46,297 nt of DNA from Phycisphaerales bacterium (lineage in GTDB: Bacteria; Planctomycetota; Phycisphaerae; Phycisphaerales; SM1A02): the NCBI GenBank assembly GCA_014238785.1, contig JABAAL010000021.1, forward strand, positions 1 to 46,297. The letters run 5' to 3'. The notes below the pieces were generated by a model. It was given only the letters and a program-made list of their open reading frames with translations. It did no database searches and was not told the origin of the DNA. Shown piece by piece: positions 1 through 8,938 of this stretch. Both the position numbers and the translations under genes were made by a program. The number at the start of each line of letters is the position of its first letter. Position 1 is the stretch's first letter.

Positions 1-2252
1 CCGCCACCAGTAGCGAGTGTGAGATTGCCATATGCAGAAGCTGCAGATGCAGCGTCAATATCGCCACCAGTTGTTGTCAGTGAAAGTGAAGCGTTGGTGA
101 GCGTACCAATGTTGTTGAGAAGGTCAGCAGTACCCAGGTTTTCAAATGTTACTGCTGTTCCCGCTAGGTCAGCGTCATTGAAGTTCCCTAAAGCTGCTAG
201 GAACGAGTCAAGATCAATTGCCGCACCAGCATTATTGGTAGTTGTGACTGAGAAGGTTGTTGGATTCCCCGTCGTATCTTCACCATGGAATGATGTTGCT
301 GCGTTGTAACCGATTGTTGCGGTGTCGCCGCCACTGAGCGTCAGGTTAACAGAATCAGCATTTACATCAACGGCTGCAAACAAAATGTCATTTCCAGCAT
401 TCCCAGTTGCAACAACAATCAACGATGCTGCTGTCAAGTCTGCAGCAACACCTATCGTTGCCCCATCGAGTGTCAGAATTCCACCGTCGGTATTGATCTC
501 CGCATTTACAAGAACCGTACCACCACCAATAGCAGTGATGTTACCAGCAGCACCAGTTCGGTCTAGCACCTGACCAATTGTGATGTTATTGACAGCACTC
601 AGATTAAAGTCACCAGTCCAAGTACCAAAATCTATTGCTGCGTTTATAAGAATGTCGCGGTCTGCAGTAAGGGTTAAACTATTTCCTGCTCCACCAACAA
701 TTGGATCTGTTGCATTCCAAGTAATATCACCATTTCCTGCATTAGCACTAGCTGTAGTAATGATGACATTAGCGGTTGCAAGAGCCGTATTAATGTTTGC
801 CAAACTTACGTCGGCTGCGTTATTTGCTCCGCCTTCAGCGAATGTGTTAGGATCGCCACCAGATTCCGCGATACCTGCACCTTGTGATGCGTTAGTAATC
901 GTGATGTCAGTAGGGTCAAGGAGTAAAGTACCGTTGTTACCACCTCTGGAACCTCGAAGGTTCACATTGCCAGCAAACCCAAGTGTTCGTTTACCTGAAA
1001 CCTCTGCAAAGCCGCCCTTGCCTTTTCGGCCAGCGCCTTTTGCTTTGATTGTCCCGAAGAAATTCGTGAAATCGTCCGACCAAATGATTATCTTGCCACC
1101 GTGGCCGCGTTGCGTCGCACTTGCATTGAGAACAACATTTTGCGAAACGTGGGTTCGCCATGCATTTCGAATTGAATTGTTCTTGCCTTGGTAGTCACCG
1201 CCGACGAGAATTTCACCGCCGCCGCGCTTACCCGTTGCGTTGAGCCGCGCGCCATCTGCGAGCCAAACTTTTTCGCCTTCAACAACAATTTTTCCGCCCC
1301 TGTTGCTTCCGTTAGAATTTCCGTTGGCATTCAAATTGCCAGAAACTTTAACGATGCCATCGTCCCCACCTTGAAGGTGAATATCTTTTGCAACAATTGT
1401 CCCGCTAATATCCATAGCCAAGGAATAAAGGTCGCCAGTTGCTGCGGTAACGTGCCCACCTTTTGCTTTTAATAGACCAGTGTTTTCGATACCCGCTTGC
1501 GATGTACCAGATGAAGTCGTTCGGTCAATCTGAACAATGATGCCGCTGCCCTCAGGAGCAAGAATCACTTTGTCAGCAGCTGCAAGTGTAATAAAGCCAC
1601 CTGGAGCATAAATTTGCCCATGGTTAATGACGTGTTGCCCCATAAGCGCAACGCCACTTGAAGCGTTAATCGTACCGAGGTTTTTAACGGTTCCGTCGAG
1701 GTTCGTAAATCGATAGTTACCACCAAGGAAATCGCTGTTAGAGATACTACCCGCAGCTGCGTAAATCTGACCAACGTTTAAGACTGCGTTTGCACCAAAA
1801 GTGATGCCAGCAGGGTTTACGAAGAACAAACGTCCGTTTGAAGACAGCCCACCATTGATCGTTGACGGATCAGCTCCGATGATACGATTCAATACCGCTG
1901 AGTTAGCGCCTGGTTGAATAAACTGTACCGAGCCGCCGTGGTAGATGTTAAAGGCACCAAACTCAATAATCGAGTTGTTACCAGCTGTAAACACCCAATT
2001 GTTTGCCGAAGAGCTCCAGCTCACTTGACCAGCAATCGCATTGGGGTTTTGAATATTAACATTTTGTGCATCAGCATCGACAACCGCAAGCGATAGTGCT
2101 GTGGCTGCGGCAACGACTGCGAATTTCGCTTTGCCTAGGATGGTGCTTTGGGTTAGTTTGCTTGTTGTTTTGTTGTTCATACTCTCATCTTTTCTCTTGA
2201 GCAGCGTTGTTGTTGTCTTCGACAAACGGGTAGTAGTATTTGGTAATTTCAT
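1..2252 (-). CDS. Filamentous haemagglutinin family exoprotein (TpsA), C-terminally cut by window edge
   Basis: This is the secreted partner of a two-partner secretion system. The minus-strand frame is open from 2252 to the left edge, giving 750 codons with no stop. After a hydrophobic export segment (about residues 45-63, ending ADAQ), a TPS/haemagglutination domain follows, with NPNAIAG, an IIEFG strand and NPAGITFG (family consensus NPNGI). The rest is Gly/Asn/Thr/Ala-rich and beta-helix-like. The chosen ATG at 2252 lies 12 nt after the tpsB stop, with a weak AAGG upstream, and gives a long, extended-type signal peptide. ATG 2180 (MNNKTTSK) is the alternative and gives a shorter one. Tight coupling to the TpsB gene supports the assignment. 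The protein is probably an adhesin or surface-layer fibre; its ligand cannot be inferred. Confidence 0.88.
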   Translation of the reverse strand, partial: MKLPNTTTRLSKTTTTLLKRKDESMNNKTTSKLTQSTILGKAKFAVVAAATALSLAVVDADAQNVNIQNPNAIAGQVSWSSSANNWVFTAGNNSIIEFGAFNIYHGGSVQFIQPGANSAVLNRIIGADPSTINGGLSSNGRLFFVNPAGITFGANAVLNVGQIYAAAGSISNSDFLGGNYRFTNLDGTVKNLGTINASSGVALMGQHVINHGQIYAPGGFITLAAADKVILAPEGSGIIVQIDRTTSSGTSQAGIENTGLLKAKGGHVTAATGDLYSLAMDISGTIVAKDIHLQGGDDGIVKVSGNLNANGNSNGSNRGGKIVVEGEKVWLADGARLNATGKRGGGEILVGGDYQGKNNSIRNAWRTHVSQNVVLNASATQRGHGGKIIIWSDDFTNFFGTIKAKGAGRKGKGGFAEVSGKRTLGFAGNVNLRGSRGGNNGTLLLDPTDITITNASQGAGIAESGGDPNTFAEGGANNAADVSLANINTALATANVIITTASANAGNGDITWNATDPIVGGAGNSLTLTADRDILINAAIDFGTWTGDFNLSAVNNITIGQVLDRTGAAGNITAIGGGTVLVNAEINTDGGILTLDGATIGVAADLTAASLIVVATGNAGNDILFAAVDVNADSVNLTLSGGDTATIGYNAATSFHGEDTTGNPTTFSVTTTNNAGAAIDLDSFLAALGNFNDADLAGTAVTFENLGTADLLNNIGTLTNASLSLTTTGGDIDAASAASAYGNLTLATGG

Positions 2253-2264
2253 AGTAGTTAAGCC

Positions 2265-4244
2265 TTAAAAATTAATGCTGCCGAGGAAGTACATTTGTGT
2301 GTCGCCTCTTTCAACCTCTGCTGCTTCTAAATCTTTTAGAGCCCAGCCGTAGTTGAAAGTAAACGAAAAATTATCTAGGATTGATAGCTCAACACCAATT
2401 CCAGCGCCCATAAGCGTTGTGGTTTTTTCTTCATACGAATATGGCTCCGATTGCCATACACTACCTACATCAAAGAATGCCAAAAACGCTAGACCTAAAT
2501 CTCCGTCCGCGCCTGTGTTTGGATCCCTTGTCCATCTGAAACTGTCTTCTCCCCACTGTGCGTCGTCTGGTCCCGAAGCAAAGGTGCGGGATAAGTGAAG
2601 ACGATATTCAACGGTGCCCTGCACTGAAGAGTCACCGGATACTGCTGATTGAGGATACCCTCTGACGGTGTAATAGCCACCCATCGTTGACATCGCCGTT
2701 GGTGTCAACCTTGCGCCAAAAGCGTATTGGCCTTGGCCACGCAATGTAAGTTCATTGACCAGTGGTTTGATTTGCATATCAGCAACCAGTGGGTTTATCA
2801 GTGAATCAAAGAAGAAGGATGTTTGCCCTGATCCGAAAATTGTCCACCAATTTTCGTCCGTGTTCAAACGACCCAGTTGATTGAGTTGGGATTCGTCGCC
2901 ATCAGCACTTGTGTAACTTGCACCGATTGTTCCTTGGAACATTGACTCTGGCTGTAGGTCGTATGCTGAAATCGAAAGTGTTGGCGTCACAAAATCGCTC
3001 TCGCCATCCGAAAGAGTAAAGCCCCAGAGCTTGCTCCTTGCCTTTGTGTTCCAGTAACGAACACCAAGATCAAGATCAACAAAGAAGTCGCCATCTTGGT
3101 AGCAGTTCCAAATGAGATCTAATTGTGCTGCCTGTGTGCTGCCTGTGAACTCTTGGCTGAAGAAGCCAACATCAGCGGCTGTGTAGTCTCCCCAAGATCC
3201 AGTTATTCGATATCGCCAGTCAGTATTGTCGCCGAGGACAGAATCATAATATGCATTGATAGAACGAGTCGTATCTTTAAAACTATCTGTCACACCTTCA
3301 ATACTTAAAATATCATCATTGCCCGAAAGTTGTGTTGCAAAGATTCCGAATCGTTCGATCCATTCGCTTGTCGATGCTGTACCGGTATTTGAAACCTGCG
3401 CATACACATTAAATGTTTGTTCGTCTACAAGATAATCAAGCAAGAGCGTTCCGGGGTTTTCACCAGCTGAAATTGCAGTCGTTACTTGTCGACCAGGAAA
3501 ACGATTCAACTTTGAGAGATAATCATTTAATTCGCTTACTCTGAGTAAGGCTGGTTCAACACCACCCACTTGGATTGGGGAACTCTTTAAGATTGTTCCA
3601 GTCGACGCTGTTGCGTCAGCGTCATCCGTGATGTCTGTGTCTTGAGTACCATCAAATGTTTCGATTTTGTCGAAGTTGGTTTGAGCAGCATCCGTATCCT
3701 CTGGTGTATCAGAAGCATTATCCGTTGCAGATTTGCTTTCAGATGCTGGAGCATCGTTTACTGATTTTACCTTTACATCGGAGACGGTTGCAGCAAGAAC
3801 GTTGATTCTTGCTCGACCCGCAGAACCCGCCTTTGGAGTTTCAAAGAGGATTGATACACCGCCAATTCCTAGGTCGTTCACTTCTTTAACAACTGCTTGT
3901 TGGAACAAGCTAGTTGCACTTGCTGAGAGCTTGTACCCTCGAAGTTGTTTCACCTTGAGATTAACTGCCTTACTTCCATCAGGAGCATCGGATGCACCAT
4001 AGAGATTCGAGTCTTTTTCCATAAGGTCGACCGAGACATTACTAATCTCTTTCATGTTCGGTAGCACCGAATGACCGCTAGGTTGAATTCGAATTGTTAC
4101 ATCGAGCACCTTCCCACTTACCGCTGGACCTTCAATTGCCGAAGCAATAGTTGCTGTCAACCCTATAGCACATAGGGTTATTATCCAGCAACTTTTCTGG
4201 CTAATAGAGCGGATGGCTCTCAATTTGTTTACGCAATTCAACAT
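2265..4244 (-). CDS. TpsB-family outer-membrane transporter (ShlB/FhaC/HecB-like)
   Basis: This protein of 659 residues would form the outer-membrane beta-barrel pore that exports the TpsA encoded just downstream. A signal peptide (about 1-36, ending ATIASA) precedes POTRA-like sequence (about 40-165). An Asp/Thr/Ser-rich linker (about 165-220) comes next, then a second POTRA-like segment (about 225-275) with ELNDYLSKLNRFPGR, then the 16-strand-type barrel. The hallmark VRGYP motif of the L6 loop lies near residues 527-531, and FFDVGSVW near 590-597. The protein ends in Phe (GSINF), as outer-membrane proteins recognised by BAM usually do. The start is supported by AGGAGA eight bases upstream. 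The acidic insertion between POTRA segments is unusual; FhaC-type proteins are typically about 550-590 residues. Confidence 0.92.
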   Translation of the reverse strand: MLNCVNKLRAIRSISQKSCWIITLCAIGLTATIASAIEGPAVSGKVLDVTIRIQPSGHSVLPNMKEISNVSVDLMEKDSNLYGASDAPDGSKAVNLKVKQLRGYKLSASATSLFQQAVVKEVNDLGIGGVSILFETPKAGSAGRARINVLAATVSDVKVKSVNDAPASESKSATDNASDTPEDTDAAQTNFDKIETFDGTQDTDITDDADATASTGTILKSSPIQVGGVEPALLRVSELNDYLSKLNRFPGRQVTTAISAGENPGTLLLDYLVDEQTFNVYAQVSNTGTASTSEWIERFGIFATQLSGNDDILSIEGVTDSFKDTTRSINAYYDSVLGDNTDWRYRITGSWGDYTAADVGFFSQEFTGSTQAAQLDLIWNCYQDGDFFVDLDLGVRYWNTKARSKLWGFTLSDGESDFVTPTLSISAYDLQPESMFQGTIGASYTSADGDESQLNQLGRLNTDENWWTIFGSGQTSFFFDSLINPLVADMQIKPLVNELTLRGQGQYAFGARLTPTAMSTMGGYYTVRGYPQSAVSGDSSVQGTVEYRLHLSRTFASGPDDAQWGEDSFRWTRDPNTGADGDLGLAFLAFFDVGSVWQSEPYSYEEKTTTLMGAGIGVELSILDNFSFTFNYGWALKDLEAAEVERGDTQMYFLGSINF

Positions 4245-4301
4245 AATACTCGTCTCCTAAGAACAACAAAAAATGATTGACCGGGAAAATCCCACTCTCC
4301 A

Positions 4302-4328
4302 ATTACAACGATTGAAAAAAATCGTCAA
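4302..4328 (-). promoter_or_regulatory. Candidate promoter of the tpsB-tpsA operon
   Basis: Read on the minus strand, TTGACG (4328-4323) is followed 15 nt later by TGTAAT (4307-4302), about 60 nt before the tpsB ATG, which has its own AGGAGA. The -35 hexamer is good but the spacing is short; TAATTG at 17 nt is an alternative -10. The rest of the 4245-4509 region shows no gene. Confidence 0.3.
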
Positions 4329-4509
4329 CCACAACTTGGGCAATATATCGCATCGGGCGGCGCTATGTCGGCATGATGCTCACGAACACATAAATAAATT
4401 ATTGTGAGTAATGGGCTCTAAAGGTGCCCAAAGGCGTTTCCAATTCGCATATGCAGAGTCACCTATATATAGATACAAAACAAGCACCGACCTTGGAACA
4501 CCCTGCTAC

Positions 4510-4515
4510 TATAGT
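4510..4515 (+). promoter_or_regulatory. -10 box of a leaderless-type promoter (ABC exporter)
   Basis: TATAGT is followed by seven bases and then ATG at 4523. There is no Shine-Dalgarno sequence, so transcription would begin at or next to the start codon. This decides the start in favour of 4523 over GTG 4424 or ATG 4451. The same arrangement recurs at 11657, 20596, 24106, 26977, 37979 and 38291. Confidence 0.5.
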
Positions 4516-4522
4516 TTTACGT

Positions 4523-7500
4523 ATGTCGAATTTCCCTACATCTATGAGAGAAGACACTGGTGTCAAAGGGTTTACGCAATTAATTCGCCCTTGGAATACG
4601 TATCTGGTATTGATTATTTTACTCGTGGGTGGCCTCGCCCTTACTGACATGGCGCTTCCTTTTGCGTTATCCCTCCTTATTGACGATGTTTTTCCTAGCT
4701 TTACAGAAAAGGATACCCAGGCAAGGGGTTGGACGAGCCTTTCAATCCTTCTTCTCTCGCTTTGCGCCATCTATGTGCTTCGAAACGTTCTATTCTTTAT
4801 CAGCAGAATGCTCTGTGTAAAAGTAAGCGAAGAAGTAAGTTTTAATCTTCGTCAACGGCTATTCGATCATTTGCAACAACTTGGAATGAGTTTCTACAAA
4901 ACAAATCAACCGGGGCAAATTAGTTCCAGAGTCATGGATGACACGTTCCGCATCCAAATCTTTGTGCAAGAAAAACTTCCCACGTTGCTTCGATATACCA
5001 TCGAATTTCTCATTTTAATGGTGTTGCTCTACACCGTTAATTGGAAACTTGCAGTTGCGAGTACCTTCGTGCTTCCCTTGCATCTTTGGACGTATAAAAA
5101 GTTCTACCAACCAATCCGTGATAGCCACCATCGTGCGCAAAAACACCTCGCAGATGCACACGGGAGCATCATCGAAACTTTTTTAGGTGCGCAAGTTGTA
5201 AAGGGTTTTTCTGCGGAACAACGAGAGTCCGAGTCATTCTTGAAAACTATTCGAGCGGGCCGTGATACACAAATTAGAACGCAGCGAATCCAATTTTCAC
5301 AAAAAGTGATCGCTGATTTACTCGTAGGCGCAGGTACTATATTTTTGATTGGGTATGGCGCTTGGGAAGTTTCACAGGGCCCTACTGTCATGAAGGTTGG
5401 GGCTTTTTTAATGTTCTTCTGGTATGTTCGAATGTTGTATCCTGCCGTGCTCGAGATCATCAGTGGTATGGGTCATTTTTCGAAAACTTCCGCAAGCGTG
5501 GATCGAGTGTTTGAAATGCTTGATGAACCCGCGACTGAAATCATTCATGACATGCGGACTCGAAACAAAGCGTTGCATTTTGACGGTTCTATCGTTTTTG
5601 CTAATGTTTCACTTGTCTTTGACAACCAGACTGACGTACTTCAGAATATCAATCTCGTCATTCCAGAGGGCCAGCACCTCGTTATTACCGGACCTAGCGG
5701 AAGTGGGAAAAGCTCGCTTATTAGCTTATTACCGAGGTTTACGAAGCCGACAACTGGCACTATTAGCGTTGGAGGAATCGATATTAGTACCATCCGGCTC
5801 AACGATGTCCGAGGCATGTTCAGCGTTGCGTTCCAAGATGCGTTTTTGTTCAATGCATCTATCTTTGAGAATTTACGTTACGCACGGCCAGATGCTACCC
5901 CGCAAGAAATCCTTGAGGCCTGTCAACTCACTGGGGCAAGTAACTTCATCCAGGCCCTTCCAAATGGATATGAAACACTACTTGGCAATAAAGGTGGCGA
6001 ATTGTCCCACGGGCAAAAACAGAGGATTAATTTGGCTAGAGCCCTTGTTCGAAAACCTCAAACGCTGATTATTGATGAAACGACCGCTTCCATTGAAGCG
6101 AGCAAAGCAGTTCGAATCATTTCGGACATTCTGGAACACATGCAAGGAAGAACCGTCATAATAGTAACGCACGATACTTCAATCATGCGGCTCGTCGAGC
6201 GCGTTATTACACTCGGCAATAAAACAATAACGAGCGACAAGTATGTAGAAAAATCCAATATGAAGCACCCATCCATTAAATCTAACATCACACACCTTGG
6301 CACGCTCCTCCTTTGTACTTTCATGTTCTTTGGATGTTCTTCAACAGCGAAGACAACAACCATGCTCCAGATGGAAAAACCAATAAGTAGTACTGGTGTT
6401 ATTTTTGAAGAAGACGACCCCGTTGACCTCGTTGCACTAGCAGATGCAATGGACGCAATGTTGGCAAAGCAAGCAACTCCAATCACATTCGCCGCACCTG
6501 CTTCGATTGAACCAACTGAACCACCGAGCCCCGCGGAAATTGTGGATCTAGTAGAAACGAATAATCAAGTCCTCTGCACCTCCGTACTCATCGAACTTCC
6601 TCGTTTAAACGAAACAGAATTAAATGAAGTCGTAGAACGGCTTAAAAATTTATACTCCCTTGAACACCAATACCGCGCTGGCAAAGATTCCCTCGATGGA
6701 GTGTTGCCGTCTTCCAAAAAAGATGTAGCGAGTTTGTTAACCCTTACACACAAGCAAGGTGATACCACAAAAATCATCCGCTTTGGACTTCAAGAGTTCA
6801 TCTCTCAGCCTAATCAACTTTGGGTAGAGGGATACGCTATCAACGGCGGTGGTGAATTTTTCGAAAATCCTGACGCAACATTAGCAACTGCCTACACAAC
6901 TTCTTTGTTTAGTTCGCTCGAAACTATGCGTTCTCAACTTAGTGTTCTAGATTTAGAGAAAAAGATAATTCAACTTAGTTACATTGATGCGCCAAGTGCC
7001 ATCACTATGCTCAATGGTCTTGGAATAACAGTCTTTACAAATGCTAATGAAGTTCCAGATGAAGTAAACTGGAACGCGTTACCTTATGTTGTACAAATCC
7101 CCGAACCATCGGGCGCGGACACCGGTTTAGTTGGTGCCAGTGCTATTAAAGCGGGGAACTTTGGATTAACAATGGTTCCTGCCTCTGCGGGGCAGCTCAG
7201 TGAAAATACAATTTCTTCGCCACTGACGCAACTAATGGTTTTTTTTGATCCAGCAAGACCTGAATCATTTAGCGATGTAAAGCGAATGATTACCGAACTC
7301 GTTGATCGCGCAGCGAGACAAATTTTCATTGAAGGCATGGTTCTTGAAATTAATGAAGACGGAATCAAAGACATTGGAATCAATTGGCACATGCTCGATG
7401 CCAACAATCCAGACCTACTTGATGTTCGTGCAGGAAAAGATAACGCCGGAGCTGCTGGCGACACATTTAACCTTACTCTCATTGATGTCAACCTTGAACG

Positions 7501-8932
7501 AGCGTTCACTCGATTTAATGAGTGGTGGTTCGATGTAGATATTCGCGCGATGGTTCGCGACGGCAAGGCGGAAATTTTATCAAGACCAAGTATCCTTACC
7601 CTGAACAATAGGCAAGCAACAATACGAGTTGGAGAAGATATTCCAATCGCAACAAGCACGGCTGGCATGAGCAACGCTGACATGCTCTCATTTAATTTTA
7701 AATATTTACCCACTGGCATTATGCTTAACATTCGCCCACGCATTGCTGAAAACGGCAAAGAGGTAAGCATGATGATTGACACCATTGTTTCATCGGCTGT
7801 CCCCGGTGCTGATTTAACCATAACCGACGCTACATCCGGAATAACACTTGCTTCAGCACCGACAATTGCAAGTCGTCGAGTTCAGACTTATGGAATCATT
7901 CCAAATAACACACCATTCATTATTGGCGGTCTTGTTAATAAGGAACACCACACCGTACAGGATAAAGTTCCGCTTCTTGGCGACCTTCCTTTAATTGGTG
8001 GCTTATTTAGAGCTAATAGAACAACGACAAATAAAACTGAAGTAATAATTGTGCTTACACCGCACGTGCTTCCAAGCAGTACAGAACTTTTAAGTGCAAT
8101 GCCAAAAGATGATCCACGGTTTGATGATTTTGGTAACGAGTTATTCCGCGATTCTTATCGTATCAGGAGCGAAGATGTCTATGACATTGCATTCATCGAG
8201 AATAATGAGCGATTAACTGTGTGCCGCGAATTTGTACAAGCAGCAGTTGCAAACAATTTTCGACTCGCTACTACTCCTGCATACGCCCCATTTGCACATG
8301 GACAGTTTCCCGGCGAGTCAATTTTAGTCACTCGAATGATTTACGAAATTATCAAACGATTTGAAGTCGCGAAGATTATTCAACCTGCACGACTTGCATT
8401 TTTTGAATCTGAGTCAAGTGAAGGCATGAACGTGCAGTTTCTTGACGTTGCTCTTGCCAAGTCGGTAAATGAACTCTCCATCGAAGGGTTTTTTAGAGAC
8501 ACTCGAGATTTAGCGATGGCTGTCGTCTTTGAAGAAGGAAAAGATATTCCAACCGTCACTACTATTCCCTGTCCTGATCGTAAAACGTGGCGGGAACTTG
8601 TATGGGAATTAAATCAACCAAGTCCAACAGGTGCAAAGCGCCAAGCAGTCGTTATTCAGAACGAAAAGGATTTAACTCGTTTACGAATTGCTGTCGCTCT
8701 TAAACATTTCCTCGAGCTGAACAATGGAAGCGAAGCACTTAAACTCGGTAACTTCCAAGTCGGCAAGTATGTACTTTTTCCAGACCTGAATCCAAAACAA
8801 GTACACATCATCGATGCAGATGTTGCCAAGTATTTTTTCCAAACAGAGCATTATTACCGAGCAACATTACAAGAGATTCGGGAAGCTACCGAAGCACTTG
8901 AACGTTCCATCCAAGCCTTCCCGCTTCGTTAA
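4523..8932 (+). CDS. ABC exporter (permease-ATPase) read in frame into a lipoprotein secretin
   Basis: One uninterrupted frame of 1469 residues. Residues 1-579 form a complete MsbA-like half-transporter: a six-helix exporter membrane domain, then an ATPase domain with Walker A GPSGSGKSS (about 390), a Q-loop in VAFQDAFLFN, the signature LSHGQKQR (His replaces the usual first Gly of LSGGQ), Walker B LIIDETTAS with the catalytic Glu, and the switch His in VTHD. The ATPase ends where such proteins normally end (VEKSN). The frame then continues with no stop through a second initiator-like Met (580), a lipoprotein signal peptide and a secretin. Deleting one A from the A5 run at 6249-6253 would end the ABC gene as ...ENPI followed by TGA, overlapping the secretin ATG as ATGA, the junction style used elsewhere here. 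It is therefore either a true fusion or two genes joined by a one-base change or sequencing error. The substrate is unknown. Confidence 0.82.
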   Translation: MSNFPTSMREDTGVKGFTQLIRPWNTYLVLIILLVGGLALTDMALPFALSLLIDDVFPSFTEKDTQARGWTSLSILLLSLCAIYVLRNVLFFISRMLCVKVSEEVSFNLRQRLFDHLQQLGMSFYKTNQPGQISSRVMDDTFRIQIFVQEKLPTLLRYTIEFLILMVLLYTVNWKLAVASTFVLPLHLWTYKKFYQPIRDSHHRAQKHLADAHGSIIETFLGAQVVKGFSAEQRESESFLKTIRAGRDTQIRTQRIQFSQKVIADLLVGAGTIFLIGYGAWEVSQGPTVMKVGAFLMFFWYVRMLYPAVLEIISGMGHFSKTSASVDRVFEMLDEPATEIIHDMRTRNKALHFDGSIVFANVSLVFDNQTDVLQNINLVIPEGQHLVITGPSGSGKSSLISLLPRFTKPTTGTISVGGIDISTIRLNDVRGMFSVAFQDAFLFNASIFENLRYARPDATPQEILEACQLTGASNFIQALPNGYETLLGNKGGELSHGQKQRINLARALVRKPQTLIIDETTASIEASKAVRIISDILEHMQGRTVIIVTHDTSIMRLVERVITLGNKTITSDKYVEKSNMKHPSIKSNITHLGTLLLCTFMFFGCSSTAKTTTMLQMEKPISSTGVIFEEDDPVDLVALADAMDAMLAKQATPITFAAPASIEPTEPPSPAEIVDLVETNNQVLCTSVLIELPRLNETELNEVVERLKNLYSLEHQYRAGKDSLDGVLPSSKKDVASLLTLTHKQGDTTKIIRFGLQEFISQPNQLWVEGYAINGGGEFFENPDATLATAYTTSLFSSLETMRSQLSVLDLEKKIIQLSYIDAPSAITMLNGLGITVFTNANEVPDEVNWNALPYVVQIPEPSGADTGLVGASAIKAGNFGLTMVPASAGQLSENTISSPLTQLMVFFDPARPESFSDVKRMITELVDRAARQIFIEGMVLEINEDGIKDIGINWHMLDANNPDLLDVRAGKDNAGAAGDTFNLTLIDVNLERAFTRFNEWWFDVDIRAMVRDGKAEILSRPSILTLNNRQATIRVGEDIPIATSTAGMSNADMLSFNFKYLPTGIMLNIRPRIAENGKEVSMMIDTIVSSAVPGADLTITDATSGITLASAPTIASRRVQTYGIIPNNTPFIIGGLVNKEHHTVQDKVPLLGDLPLIGGLFRANRTTTNKTEVIIVLTPHVLPSSTELLSAMPKDDPRFDDFGNELFRDSYRIRSEDVYDIAFIENNERLTVCREFVQAAVANNFRLATTPAYAPFAHGQFPGESILVTRMIYEIIKRFEVAKIIQPARLAFFESESSEGMNVQFLDVALAKSVNELSIEGFFRDTRDLAMAVVFEEGKDIPTVTTIPCPDRKTWRELVWELNQPSPTGAKRQAVVIQNEKDLTRLRIAVALKHFLELNNGSEALKLGNFQVGKYVLFPDLNPKQVHIIDADVAKYFFQTEHYYRATLQEIREATEALERSIQAFPLR
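6260..8932 (+). CDS. Secretin (type II/III secretion or PilQ-like) lipoprotein; probable internal start within the fused frame
   Basis: If translated separately, this is an 890-residue outer-membrane channel protein. It opens with KHPSIKSN, a hydrophobic stretch and a lipobox (FFGC followed by SS), so Cys would be lipidated after export. Residues about 345-600 carry the secretin domain: the IFIEGMVLEI strand, ILSRPSILTLNNRQATIRVGE (positions about 435-455), and the near-universal VPLLGDLPLIGGLFR motif (about 568-582) followed by KTEVIIVLTPHVL. The preceding 300 residues contain an N-domain-like region. A C-terminal extension of about 280 residues (about 610-890) has no recognised family. No secretion ATPase or pseudopilin genes adjoin it; the ABC exporter is the only apparent partner. 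No strong SD precedes 6260. Confidence 0.8.
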   Translation: MKHPSIKSNITHLGTLLLCTFMFFGCSSTAKTTTMLQMEKPISSTGVIFEEDDPVDLVALADAMDAMLAKQATPITFAAPASIEPTEPPSPAEIVDLVETNNQVLCTSVLIELPRLNETELNEVVERLKNLYSLEHQYRAGKDSLDGVLPSSKKDVASLLTLTHKQGDTTKIIRFGLQEFISQPNQLWVEGYAINGGGEFFENPDATLATAYTTSLFSSLETMRSQLSVLDLEKKIIQLSYIDAPSAITMLNGLGITVFTNANEVPDEVNWNALPYVVQIPEPSGADTGLVGASAIKAGNFGLTMVPASAGQLSENTISSPLTQLMVFFDPARPESFSDVKRMITELVDRAARQIFIEGMVLEINEDGIKDIGINWHMLDANNPDLLDVRAGKDNAGAAGDTFNLTLIDVNLERAFTRFNEWWFDVDIRAMVRDGKAEILSRPSILTLNNRQATIRVGEDIPIATSTAGMSNADMLSFNFKYLPTGIMLNIRPRIAENGKEVSMMIDTIVSSAVPGADLTITDATSGITLASAPTIASRRVQTYGIIPNNTPFIIGGLVNKEHHTVQDKVPLLGDLPLIGGLFRANRTTTNKTEVIIVLTPHVLPSSTELLSAMPKDDPRFDDFGNELFRDSYRIRSEDVYDIAFIENNERLTVCREFVQAAVANNFRLATTPAYAPFAHGQFPGESILVTRMIYEIIKRFEVAKIIQPARLAFFESESSEGMNVQFLDVALAKSVNELSIEGFFRDTRDLAMAVVFEEGKDIPTVTTIPCPDRKTWRELVWELNQPSPTGAKRQAVVIQNEKDLTRLRIAVALKHFLELNNGSEALKLGNFQVGKYVLFPDLNPKQVHIIDADVAKYFFQTEHYYRATLQEIREATEALERSIQAFPLR

Positions 8933-8938
8933 CACCAA

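Noticed and set aside
1..1194. Plus-strand frames over the first 1.2 kb
   Set aside because: They mirror the repetitive minus-strand TpsA frame, which carries a signal peptide and the TPS domain.
4424..4522. Extension of the ABC exporter to GTG 4424
   Set aside because: Adds 33 residues not expected before an exporter membrane domain; ATG 4523 has TATAGT seven bases upstream.
7084..7821. Long minus-strand frame opposite the secretin
   Set aside because: Ser/Arg-rich composition typical of an antisense shadow; the plus-strand secretin motifs fully explain the region.
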